This document shows, in pieces, positions 15,612 to 24,120 of a DNA stretch of 40,896 bases. The DNA is taken from positions 1 through 40,896 of the forward strand of contig JAEYOL010000262.1 in assembly GCA_023411775.1 (NCBI GenBank). Direction: 5' to 3'. This DNA is from Bacteroidota bacterium. Its GTDB lineage: Bacteria > Bacteroidota > Bacteroidia > Chitinophagales > Chitinophagaceae. Numbering within the stretch: the stretch's first letter is position 1; each line of letters starts with the position of its first letter. A program made the position numbers and the translations under genes. Under the pieces are notes generated by a model, which ran no database searches, had not been told where the DNA came from, and was given only the letters and a program-made list of their open reading frames with translations.

Positions 15612-18600
15612 ATGTGTAAACTCCTAACTACGCTGCGATCTTTCGCATCTTTTCCAGCTACGCTATTGTTTTTTGTAAGTTTTTTCTACTCGGGCCATTT
15701 ACTGGCCGGGGAGCCGCCGGGTAAAAATCCCGCAGAACTGACGGTAAGAGGAACTGTTGCAGACGACGCAAACGCAAAACCACTCGCCGGCGCCAGCATT
15801 GCAGAAAAAGGTACCAACAACGTTGTCCTAACTGATGCCAATGGTCGTTTCTCCATCAATGTAAGGGACGGTAACGCTGTTTTGGTGGTAAGCTATGTGG
15901 GGTATTCCACCCTCGAAGTTCCAGTAGCAAATAGCGAGACGGTAACGATTTCACTTAAAGCAACTGCTTCTGATCTGGGCGAGGTGGTAGTGGTAGGTTA
16001 TGGAACCCAAAACCGAAAGGATGTGACAGGTTCTGTTAAGACGCTGAAAAGCGAAGCATTCAATAAAGGTATTATCAACTCGCCGCAGCAGTTATTGCAG
16101 GGTAAAGTAGCGGGGGTAAACGTAACTTCCGCCACTGGTGAACCCGGTGGTGCACTTGGTATTACGATTCGCGGACCGGGCGGAGTTAGAAGTGGTAGTA
16201 CGCCGTTATTTGTAGTAGATGGGTTGCCCCTGGATAATTCAAGTACCGGCGGAGGTGATCCCCTTAATTTCATCAATCCCGATGATATCGAATCCTTCGA
16301 TGTATTGAAGGACGCGTCCGCGACGGCTATATATGGTGCTCGCGGGGCAAATGGGGTGATCATTATCACAACCAAAAAAGGAAAAGCCGGGACTTCTGTA
16401 CTTGGATTGTCTACCAGCCTCGGTATTTCCAACCTTGCTAATAAAATTGATGTATTTAGCGCCGATGAATTTAGAAGAGAAGTTCCCCGAATTGGCGGAA
16501 CCCTGGATGATAAAGGCGGTTCGACCGATTGGCAGGACCTGGTTATGCGAACGGCGTTAACTCAAAACTATAATCTAACGCTTAGTGGAGGCGCCAACAA
16601 CCTCGTCTATTATGCTTCCTTTGGCGCCCAAAGACAGGAAGGGATTATCCGGAATAATTCACTTGACAGGTACACCGGACGATTTAATGCAACACAAAAA
16701 TTTTTAGACGACAGGCTGACTATCGAAGCCAATCTGAGTGTCGCGCACACAAAAAATGTTCGCCCGCCTATTACAAGTATCATAGGCGAGGCACTGGGAA
16801 ATAACCCTACTTACCCGGCTTACGATGCAAATGGTGAACCGGCTATCTACCAGAACGTTTTAAATAACCCGCTAATTTATTTTGAACTAGATAAAGATGT
16901 AGGCACGATCAATAGGTTTATTGGTAATATATCACCTTCGGTACGTATCATTAAAGGCCTGGTCTATAAACTAAATTTTGGTATTGACAATTCAAATGGC
17001 GTGCGGGATGTGCAGGCCCTTGCCAGTGCAACGCCACCAAGAGACGGTAGACTGGATTCTTACCAGAACTATAACAGAAATACACTGATCGAAAACTATC
17101 TTACCTATTCATTTGTGGAGTCCGGACATAATGTTTCCGTTTTAGCAGGGCACTCTTACCAAAAATTTAATATCCAGGGAAGAAACTTTAGTATCAATAA
17201 ATTGCCAATTGGAGGAGTGGAGCCGATCTACAATCCAGGTGTAGGTCAGGAACTCACGCTGGTAAACAATCGCCCGGGAGGGTATGCTTACGTGAATGAA
17301 CAACAATCATACTTTGGAAGGGTTACATACCAGTATGATAACAAATACCTCGCGACCATTAATTTCAGGGTCGACGGCTCATCCAAATTTGGAGAGAACA
17401 ATAAGTACGGTTATTTCCCTTCTTTCTCTCTTGGATGGAAATTATCTGAAGAAGATTTTGTAAAAAGCACTGATATTTTCAGTAACCTGAAATTGAGAGC
17501 CGGTTGGGGACGGACCGGTAACCAGGAAATACCACCAAAGATCACTCAGCCCCTGTTTCAGTCAACTGGTGGAAGCTACCCGCTTTATCCCTCCGGGACA
17601 TATCCGGCAAGTTATACCTATGTACGACTGGCAAATCCTGATATTCAGTGGGAAGTATCAGAGCAGTGGGATATAGGCCTTGATTTCGGACTCTTGAATG
17701 GAGACCTTACGGGTGTTATCGACTACTTTAATAAAAAATCGACCAATATACTTTTACAGGTTACACCTGCAGATCCCGTTCAGCCTTCATCTGAAGTATG
17801 GACAAATGTGAAAGACATGGCAATTACCAACAACGGCCTGGAAATCGATCTGAATTATCGTAAAAAGATCAATAAGGATCTCAGTTTTGGTTTGGGTGGT
17901 AACATCACATTTATCAAGAATAATATCGAGAATTCACCGTATACGATTATTCCTTCGGGATCGGCCCAGGGCTCTGGACTAACGTCTGCAACCTTGAATG
18001 GATACATTAATGGGCAACCTATCGGTACGTTCTACTTACTGCAATATACCGGTATCGGTCCTGACAGCCTGAGCGCATACCTTGACGCAGATAAGAACGG
18101 ATCTATTTCAAATGATAAGGACAGGGTGCCTGTTGGTACAGCTTTACCTGACAAACTCTATAGTTTTTATGGAACCGTAGATTTCAAAGGTTTTGACCTG
18201 GCCATCAATTTTAATGGTGTATCCGGTAATAAGGTTTATGACAATACCGCCAATTCAATTTTCTACAAAGCTAAACTGGCGAAAAGCACCAACACTACCA
18301 GTGCTGCTGCTGAAAATCTCAATGAGTCAAACAACAATCCTGCATCAGTGAGCAGCCGGTATTTAAAGAATGGAAGTTATCTCCGCCTGAACAATGTATC
18401 GCTTGGCTATAACTTTAATACACGTTCCATAAACTTTTTGAAATGGGCTTCAGCACTTCGGTTATCCGTTACCGGGCAGAACTTATTTGTAATTACTGAT
18501 TATGACGGATATGATCCGGAAGTCAATATTGACCGAAACATAGGTAGTGTCAGCTCTTACGGTATCGATTATTTAAGTTACCCCAAAGCACGGTCTTTCA

Positions 18601-18626
18601 TCTTTGGATTAAATCTGTCATTCTAA
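15612..18626 (+). CDS. SusC/RagA-family TonB-dependent outer-membrane transporter
   Basis: The 1004-residue protein has a signal peptide (hydrophobic FPATLLFFVSFFYSGHLLAG), an N-terminal carboxypeptidase-D-regulatory-like domain (about 44-118: VRGTVADDANAKPLAGASIA), a SusC-type linker (GEVVVVGYGTQNRKDVTGSV), a plug domain (to about 255, ending GVIIITTKKGKAG) and a long beta-barrel ending in a hydrophobic-aromatic strand (SFIFGLNLSF). It should import a small ligand with its SusD partner, which starts 11 bp downstream. The position at the head of the iol genes suggests inositol or inositol-containing molecules as cargo (inference; SusC sequence does not reveal ligand). Confidence 0.95.
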   Translation: MCKLLTTLRSFASFPATLLFFVSFFYSGHLLAGEPPGKNPAELTVRGTVADDANAKPLAGASIAEKGTNNVVLTDANGRFSINVRDGNAVLVVSYVGYSTLEVPVANSETVTISLKATASDLGEVVVVGYGTQNRKDVTGSVKTLKSEAFNKGIINSPQQLLQGKVAGVNVTSATGEPGGALGITIRGPGGVRSGSTPLFVVDGLPLDNSSTGGGDPLNFINPDDIESFDVLKDASATAIYGARGANGVIIITTKKGKAGTSVLGLSTSLGISNLANKIDVFSADEFRREVPRIGGTLDDKGGSTDWQDLVMRTALTQNYNLTLSGGANNLVYYASFGAQRQEGIIRNNSLDRYTGRFNATQKFLDDRLTIEANLSVAHTKNVRPPITSIIGEALGNNPTYPAYDANGEPAIYQNVLNNPLIYFELDKDVGTINRFIGNISPSVRIIKGLVYKLNFGIDNSNGVRDVQALASATPPRDGRLDSYQNYNRNTLIENYLTYSFVESGHNVSVLAGHSYQKFNIQGRNFSINKLPIGGVEPIYNPGVGQELTLVNNRPGGYAYVNEQQSYFGRVTYQYDNKYLATINFRVDGSSKFGENNKYGYFPSFSLGWKLSEEDFVKSTDIFSNLKLRAGWGRTGNQEIPPKITQPLFQSTGGSYPLYPSGTYPASYTYVRLANPDIQWEVSEQWDIGLDFGLLNGDLTGVIDYFNKKSTNILLQVTPADPVQPSSEVWTNVKDMAITNNGLEIDLNYRKKINKDLSFGLGGNITFIKNNIENSPYTIIPSGSAQGSGLTSATLNGYINGQPIGTFYLLQYTGIGPDSLSAYLDADKNGSISNDKDRVPVGTALPDKLYSFYGTVDFKGFDLAINFNGVSGNKVYDNTANSIFYKAKLAKSTNTTSAAAENLNESNNNPASVSSRYLKNGSYLRLNNVSLGYNFNTRSINFLKWASALRLSVTGQNLFVITDYDGYDPEVNIDRNIGSVSSYGIDYLSYPKARSFIFGLNLSF

Positions 18627-18637
18627 AACTGAAGAAA

Positions 18638-20332
18638 ATGAAAAAGAAAATAATTAAGATTCTTACATTTTTCGGGGCAGTAGCCATATTGAACAGTTGT
18701 ACCAAACTGAATGAAGAAATTCTTGATGAAGCATCTGTAGCCGGTCTGACCGACAAACAACTGGCCGAGGGCACGATAGCACCGGTTTACAGCGTTCTTC
18801 CAACGATCTTTCAACATACACAATATTTTGCCCTTCAGGAAATTTCAACAGATGAAGCGATTCTTCCCTACCGAGGTGGTACTGACTGGGGAGATAATGG
18901 TATTTACATTTCCCTGCATAAGCATGAAACAACAAGCGGTGACCCGAACGTAAGGAATACGTGGAACAATATAGTTCTTGGTTTGTCACGCGCCGTAACT
19001 GCTATTAATTCGCTGGCAACCAATACAGATCCCAATGCGAAGATATTTCTCGCGGAAGCCCGCGCCATGAGGGCCTATTATTCGCTGTTGACGCTTGATC
19101 TTTTTGGGGTGGTATTTATAAAAGAAACACCTAGTGGGATTTCTACAGTTGTGAGAGGCGATGAAGCGATAGAATATATTAAGACAGAACTGCTGGCGTC
19201 CGAAACGGATTTGGATAATACAACTGGGCCCGGAAGAATTACCAAGGCAGGTGTTTGGGGTTTGCTGGCAAGGCTTCATCTGAATTCCGCGGTGTATCGC
19301 GACAGGTATGCGGTCAACTTTACATTCACTCAAGAGGATATGGATAAGGTAATAGAGTACTGCGACAAGATCATTGGTTCAAATCAATATACACTGGCGG
19401 CTGAATATTTTTCAATTTTTGACGATGCCAACCATACCAACAAGGAAGTGATCTTCGCTGTAGACCAAAGAGCTGACCTGAATGGTCACAACCGGATGGC
19501 GTATTTCTCATTGTCAGGAGACCAATTTCCTTTACCTGCCTATACAGGGGCTAATGGAACGGATGGTCCCGGGATAACTCCTGATTTTTACCAAACCTGG
19601 GAGGAGGCATATGCACCACTGGATCCTGCCGATGCGGATCCCCGTTTTTATAAAGAGAACCTGACTATCTATTCCAATCCAGATGATACATGTGTGGATG
19701 CTGCGAATTTTCATATCAACCGGGGAATCTTACGTGGCCAGCAATACGGGTTAACAAAGAATCCCGATGGCTCTTTCAAGAAATGCGCAGATGGAAAGAT
19801 GAGAGTGAGCCCGCTTTATAATGCAACCAGGTCAAGGCCCGATCTTCCTGTTGAGTTTACAGAGTTTATTGATTTTACTGTCCCTGGTAGCAACTATAAT
19901 ACTGGTTACAGAGTTGAAAAATATGAATTTAGCAGAGGATCGGTAAGCGGAAGGAATTTTGGCGAACACGACATCATCATACTGCGCCTTGCTGATGTTT
20001 ACCTAATGCGTGCTGAGGCCAAATTGCGCCGGTCTAATGATGCAGCGAGTGCCTTAAATGATGTAAATACAATACGTGCGGCAAGAACGGCAAGGATTGT
20101 ACCCCCACCATTGACGACTATGGATCTGAATATTTTGTATCGTGAGAGAGGTTTTGAATTATATTGGGAAATGGTAAGGCGTACAGATATGATACGTTTT
20201 GGAAAGTATGAAGGAACCTGGACTGAGAAAAGCAATTCAGATCCTAAGAAAAGAGTATTCCCCATTCCTCAAACAGCCATCGACGGCGCGTCGAGTATAC
20301 CAGGTTACCTGGAGCAAAATGACGGATACTAA
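18638..20332 (+). CDS. SusD/RagB-family nutrient-binding lipoprotein
   Basis: The 564-residue protein starts with a lipoprotein signal (FGAVAILNSCTKLNEE, Cys at about residue 21). SusD features include the TPR-like helices (AEARAMRAYYSLLTLDLFG), the ADVYLMRAEAKLRR repeat and the family ending RERGFELYWEMVRRTDMIRFG. It forms the lid over the SusC barrel and binds substrate at the cell surface. The gene is 11 bp after susC and is followed by a strong RNA hairpin at 20358-20399 before the phosphodiesterase gene. Confidence 0.95.
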   Translation: MKKKIIKILTFFGAVAILNSCTKLNEEILDEASVAGLTDKQLAEGTIAPVYSVLPTIFQHTQYFALQEISTDEAILPYRGGTDWGDNGIYISLHKHETTSGDPNVRNTWNNIVLGLSRAVTAINSLATNTDPNAKIFLAEARAMRAYYSLLTLDLFGVVFIKETPSGISTVVRGDEAIEYIKTELLASETDLDNTTGPGRITKAGVWGLLARLHLNSAVYRDRYAVNFTFTQEDMDKVIEYCDKIIGSNQYTLAAEYFSIFDDANHTNKEVIFAVDQRADLNGHNRMAYFSLSGDQFPLPAYTGANGTDGPGITPDFYQTWEEAYAPLDPADADPRFYKENLTIYSNPDDTCVDAANFHINRGILRGQQYGLTKNPDGSFKKCADGKMRVSPLYNATRSRPDLPVEFTEFIDFTVPGSNYNTGYRVEKYEFSRGSVSGRNFGEHDIIILRLADVYLMRAEAKLRRSNDAASALNDVNTIRAARTARIVPPPLTTMDLNILYRERGFELYWEMVRRTDMIRFGKYEGTWTEKSNSDPKKRVFPIPQTAIDGASSIPGYLEQNDGY

Positions 20333-20357
20333 TCGAGTCAAGATATTATTCAATCTG

Positions 20358-20399
20358 GATGATGGTACATGCAGGCCCAGGCTTGCGTGTGCCATTATC
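20358..20399 (+). promoter_or_regulatory. Strand-specific 19-bp intercistronic RNA hairpin after susD
   Basis: Bases 20358-20376 pair with 20381-20399 around a CCAG loop. All 19 pairs form, four of them G-U (at 20361, 20366, 20370 and 20374). In the minus-strand RNA those four would be C-A mismatches, so the structure is built for plus-strand transcript. It starts 26 bases after the susD stop and has no following T run. It is therefore more likely an mRNA-stabilising or processing element, or a leaky stop, than a full terminator. Confidence 0.7.
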
Positions 20400-20445
20400 A
20401 TAAAAGTTTTGAGCAGATAGATTTTCTGTTCAGCCTGAAACCCTG

Positions 20446-21222
20446 ATGAAGCGCTTATACCGCATATTATTCTTTTTTGCATTTACTGCTTGGACTGTTA
20501 TCGTAACCGGCCAGGAAAAGAGGTATACTACGGCCAATGGACATGCGCATAATGATTATCTTAATCCCCGGCCATTTTATCAGGCTTATGAAAATGGTTT
20601 TGGTTCTATTGAAGCCGATATTTTTCCTGTTGGGGGTAAATTGCTCGTAGCACACAGAAGGGATGAGATCAAAAAGGAGAATACGCTGACCAGGCTGTAT
20701 ATCGAGCCACTATTGAAGGAGATGAAGGCAGGACACTCCCGGAAGGTGTTTTTATTAATAGATATAAAACAAGATCACAAGACCTGTTTACAGCTTTTAA
20801 TCTCAGAACTTGAGCCCTTACAAACTTATCTTGCAAAACCAGGCGTACAAGGACCTTTAACCGTCGTGATCAGTGGGGAAAGGCCTTTACCGCCGGATTA
20901 CAGGAATTACCCGGAGTTTATTTTTTATGATTCGGACCTTAAGCAAAAGCATTCGGCAGACGAATGGGCGAGGGTTGCGTTGGTAAGTTTGCCATTCAAC
21001 AAATTGTCTGGCTGGAAAGGTGACCGCGACCCGGTTGAAGATGAGTTGCGGTCCGTCAAAAATATCATTGATAGTGTACATCGGGCTGGAAAACCTATTC
21101 GTTTCTGGGCGGCACCGGATAATGTGCTGTCGTGGGAATGGCAAAAGAAGCTTAAAGTTGATTTGATTGGGACAGACAGGATTAGGGAATTGAGTGAATT
21201 CTTAAAAAGCGAGAGTAATTAG
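20446..21222 (+). CDS. Secreted PI-PLC/GDPD-like phosphodiesterase
   Basis: The 258-residue protein has a signal peptide (RILFFFAFTAWTVIVTGQ). The TIM-barrel phosphodiesterase core shows NGHAHNDYLNPRPF, EADIFPVGGKLLVAHRRDE and LLIDIKQD, giving the two His and acidic residues typical of the PI-PLC/glycerophosphodiester phosphodiesterase superfamily (AIM6-like branch). In an inositol locus, likely substrates are phosphatidylinositol, glycerophosphoinositol or inositol-phosphate diesters, releasing inositol (phosphate) in the periplasm or outside. That role is inferred from context. It is the only secreted enzyme of the operon. Confidence 0.85.
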   Translation: MKRLYRILFFFAFTAWTVIVTGQEKRYTTANGHAHNDYLNPRPFYQAYENGFGSIEADIFPVGGKLLVAHRRDEIKKENTLTRLYIEPLLKEMKAGHSRKVFLLIDIKQDHKTCLQLLISELEPLQTYLAKPGVQGPLTVVISGERPLPPDYRNYPEFIFYDSDLKQKHSADEWARVALVSLPFNKLSGWKGDRDPVEDELRSVKNIIDSVHRAGKPIRFWAAPDNVLSWEWQKKLKVDLIGTDRIRELSEFLKSESN

Positions 21223-21258
21223 TCATATTGTTTATTAATCGATTTTTTATTGCTGCCG

Positions 21259-22203
21259 ATGAATCCTGTTTCGCCAAGAATATTTTATAAGCATTGTTAC
21301 GGGAAATATGCTATCGCAGCTGTAAATGTGTTTACAATGGAACAGGTACATGGTTTGTTTTCGGCAGCCCAGGAAACGTCGACCCCAATAATTGTCCAGA
21401 TCACACCCGCGGCTAGAAATTATGCGCACCCAAAGATGATTATGTCAATGATCCATGCCGCCTCATCCATTTATCCTGAAGCCTTATTTGCTATTCATCT
21501 CGATCATGGTACAGAAGAGCATATTAATGAAGCGATCAACGATACCTATACCTCCGTAATGATCGATGCTTCACATGATAATTTTACAACGAATGTAAAT
21601 AGGACAAAGGCCGTAGTTAATAAAGCGCATTTGAAGAATATCATGGTCGAGGCTGAATTAGGGGTTTTGAGTGGGGTGGAGGATGATATGGAGGTCGATA
21701 CAGCCAGAGCCCGATATACCGATCCGGGTCAGGCCAAAGAATTTGTTGCCCGTACCGGTTGTGATAGTCTTGCCGTAGCAGTGGGTACAAGCCATGGAGC
21801 CTATAAGTTTAGCGGTGGTCAGGGCTTGCAGTTCCCGGTATTGCGTGAGATTCAGGCACAGTTACCCAATTTCCCCCTTGTACTGCATGGCAGTTCAAAA
21901 GTTAATGCGGAGGATGTCCAGGCTATCAATCGATATGGAGGAAGCTTGCAGGAAAATGCAAGCGGTGTTACGGATGAAGAATTGAAAAAAGCCATATCTT
22001 ATGGAATTTGCAAAGTCAATATCGCAACTGATCTTAGGCTGCTTTGGACAAAAGTTCATAGGAAATTTTTTTTCGAGCATCCGGAGGCATTTGATCCAGT
22101 TGTGCCTGGAAAGGAATATATGAAGGCGTATAAGGAATTTATGATTGAGCGTTTTGAAGTATTGGGGTCAAAGGGAAAAACTTCGACTATTCATCTGAAT
22201 TAA
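21259..22203 (+). CDS. iolJ: Class II aldolase, probable 6-phospho-5-dehydro-2-deoxy-D-gluconate aldolase
   Basis: The 314-residue protein is of the class II fructose-bisphosphate aldolase fold. Zinc and catalytic residues are seen in AIHLDHGTE, VEAELG, AVAVGTSHGAYK and LVLHGSSKV; NIATDLRLLW binds phosphate. In this pathway it splits DKGP into dihydroxyacetone phosphate and malonate semialdehyde. The assignment as IolJ and not glycolytic FbaA rests on its position next to iolB and iolC. ATG at 21259 is preferred to TTG at 21250. Its TAA overlaps the ATG of iolB by one base. Confidence 0.88.
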   Translation: MNPVSPRIFYKHCYGKYAIAAVNVFTMEQVHGLFSAAQETSTPIIVQITPAARNYAHPKMIMSMIHAASSIYPEALFAIHLDHGTEEHINEAINDTYTSVMIDASHDNFTTNVNRTKAVVNKAHLKNIMVEAELGVLSGVEDDMEVDTARARYTDPGQAKEFVARTGCDSLAVAVGTSHGAYKFSGGQGLQFPVLREIQAQLPNFPLVLHGSSKVNAEDVQAINRYGGSLQENASGVTDEELKKAISYGICKVNIATDLRLLWTKVHRKFFFEHPEAFDPVVPGKEYMKAYKEFMIERFEVLGSKGKTSTIHLN

Positions 22204-23084
22204 TGATAAAGGATAATAAATATAAGCTGATAAGTCATGCATCCAGGGGATTTGGCGTCTATCAATCTGTTTCGGCAAGTGAAGCGGGATGGAAACACCT
22301 GAATTTTGAGGCACGCCTGATGCAAAAACATGTTGTTTGGGAAGGTGACACTGGAGAACACGAGTATGGTATCATTTTATTAAGTGGCGACTATTCTGTT
22401 CATTCGAGTAAGGGCTCCTGGAAGACAGTCAATGGAAGAAAATCTGTTTTTGATGGTATAGCGCATACCCTGTTTTTACCACCTGGAACATCATTTAGTT
22501 TAAGAGCCGAATCGGAAGTTCTCGATATCGCAACAGGGTGGTGTAAAGCAACGAACGAGTTCCCGGCGCGGTTTAAAACCCCGGCAGAAGCGGCCATAGA
22601 AATAAGAGGTGGTAATAATGCTACGCGACAGATCAACAGCCTGATCGAACCTGGTTTTGGCTGCAGTCAGTTAGTGGCTGTAGAAGTGTACACGCCCTCG
22701 GGCAACTGGAGCTCGTTTCCACCACACAAACATGATGAGCGTATAGTTGACAGTAATGGCGCGCTTTTAGAAGCCTGCCTGGAGGAGTTTTATTTTTTTA
22801 AAATTGATAAAGAGGAAGGCTACGCGATACAACAGGTGTATACAGATGATAATAGTCTTAACGAATTAATGCAACTAAGAACGAACGATATCGTGATGGT
22901 ACCGAGGGGTTATCACCCGGTAGTTGCAGCTCATGGATATAATTGTTATTATTTAAATTTTTTAGCTGGCAGTGATCAGTCGCTTGCCAATACGCCAGAT
23001 CCCAAGCATAAGTGGATATTCGATTCCTGGAAAGGAAAAGATCCAAGGATTCCAATGGTCACTGCAGAAAAGAGTAATAAATGA
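22203..23084 (+). CDS. iolB: 5-deoxy-glucuronate isomerase
   Basis: The 293-residue protein belongs to the KduI/IolB cupin family. Seen motifs are GWKHLNFEARLM in the first cupin, DIATGWC, and the second-cupin metal site SSFPPHKHDE with later VPRGYHPVVAAHGYNCYYLNFLAG. It isomerises 5-deoxy-D-glucuronate to 2-deoxy-5-keto-gluconate in the cytoplasm. It overlaps iolJ by one base and iolC by four (ATGA), which signals translational coupling. Confidence 0.93.
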   Translation: MIKDNKYKLISHASRGFGVYQSVSASEAGWKHLNFEARLMQKHVVWEGDTGEHEYGIILLSGDYSVHSSKGSWKTVNGRKSVFDGIAHTLFLPPGTSFSLRAESEVLDIATGWCKATNEFPARFKTPAEAAIEIRGGNNATRQINSLIEPGFGCSQLVAVEVYTPSGNWSSFPPHKHDERIVDSNGALLEACLEEFYFFKIDKEEGYAIQQVYTDDNSLNELMQLRTNDIVMVPRGYHPVVAAHGYNCYYLNFLAGSDQSLANTPDPKHKWIFDSWKGKDPRIPMVTAEKSNK

Positions 23085-24094
23085 GTCAGAAGCAATTTGA
23101 TCTTATCACTTTCGGACGCTCGTCTATTGATCTGTATTCGCAGAATATAGGCGCAGACTTTATCGATATAAAAGGTTTTGACGCATTTGTTGGCGGGTCT
23201 CCGCTCAATATTGCAGTTGGTGCAAGAAGACTTGGCGCTTCCGCAACTCTGATTACGGCGCTGGGTAATGATAAAATCGGAGATTTTATTATGAATTTTT
23301 TAGAAAAGGAGAAGATAAACACAACGGCTATTTGCAGGGTTGATAATGCAAGGACCAGCGCGGTTGTGCTGGGTATCGAACCTCCCGACAGGTTCCCCCT
23401 GGTGTATTATCGCGAGAATGCAGCCGATAGCCAGGTCACAATTGACCAGGTCATTGCTGCTGAGATAGAAACATATCGAGTCCTTGAAATATCAGGAACA
23501 GCCCTGAACATCGAGCCTAGCCGGAGTGCCGTTTTCTATGCTGTCGAAGTTGCGGGTGATAGCCAGACGGATGTTATTCTTGATATTGATTTCAGAGCCG
23601 ACCAGTGGAAAGACATCCGCTCATTTGGATTAATGATAAGAGCATTGTTGCCGAAAGTAAAGATCGCGATTGGGACAGAAGAAGAGATACTCGCAGCTAC
23701 ATTGCAGTCAGCCGACCAGGTGAGAATCAAGCACCAGCAGATTTCAGCTCCTGAAATAACAGGTGATATCGAATTATCCATTCAAAAGATATTGAGATCG
23801 GGCCCTGAAATTCTGATCGTAAAAAGGGGTGCAAAAGGAGCAAGTATTTATTATAAGGATGGCAGGCAGGAGGATGTGCCTGGTTACCCGGTAGAAATAT
23901 TAAATGTGTTGGGTGCAGGTGATGCATTTGCCAGTGGATTCATTTACGGTTACTTGCAGGGTTGGGATTTTTTCAAATCATGCAGGATGGGCAACGCGTC
24001 AGGTGCCTGGGTAGTACAAAAGCCAGGCTGTGCCAATGATATGCCGTATCATGACGAATTGATGGAATTTATTAGCTCGCGTGGCGGGCTTTGA
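23081..24094 (+). CDS. iolC: 5-dehydro-2-deoxygluconokinase
   Basis: The 337-residue PfkB-family sugar kinase starts DLITFGRSSIDLYSQNIG and has FVGGSPLNIAVGARRLG and the anion-hole/catalytic motif NVLGAGDAFASGF with the catalytic Asp. The variant DRFPLVYYRENAAD segment is typical for IolC. It phosphorylates 2-deoxy-5-keto-gluconate using ATP, feeding IolJ. It overlaps iolB by 4 bp; the gap to iolD is 26 bp. It lacks the C-terminal DUF2090 aldolase domain found fused in some species, consistent with a separate iolJ. Confidence 0.94.
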   Translation: MSQKQFDLITFGRSSIDLYSQNIGADFIDIKGFDAFVGGSPLNIAVGARRLGASATLITALGNDKIGDFIMNFLEKEKINTTAICRVDNARTSAVVLGIEPPDRFPLVYYRENAADSQVTIDQVIAAEIETYRVLEISGTALNIEPSRSAVFYAVEVAGDSQTDVILDIDFRADQWKDIRSFGLMIRALLPKVKIAIGTEEEILAATLQSADQVRIKHQQISAPEITGDIELSIQKILRSGPEILIVKRGAKGASIYYKDGRQEDVPGYPVEILNVLGAGDAFASGFIYGYLQGWDFFKSCRMGNASGAWVVQKPGCANDMPYHDELMEFISSRGGL

Positions 24095-24120
24095 AAATAT
24101 TAACCCGATAATTTTTTCAA

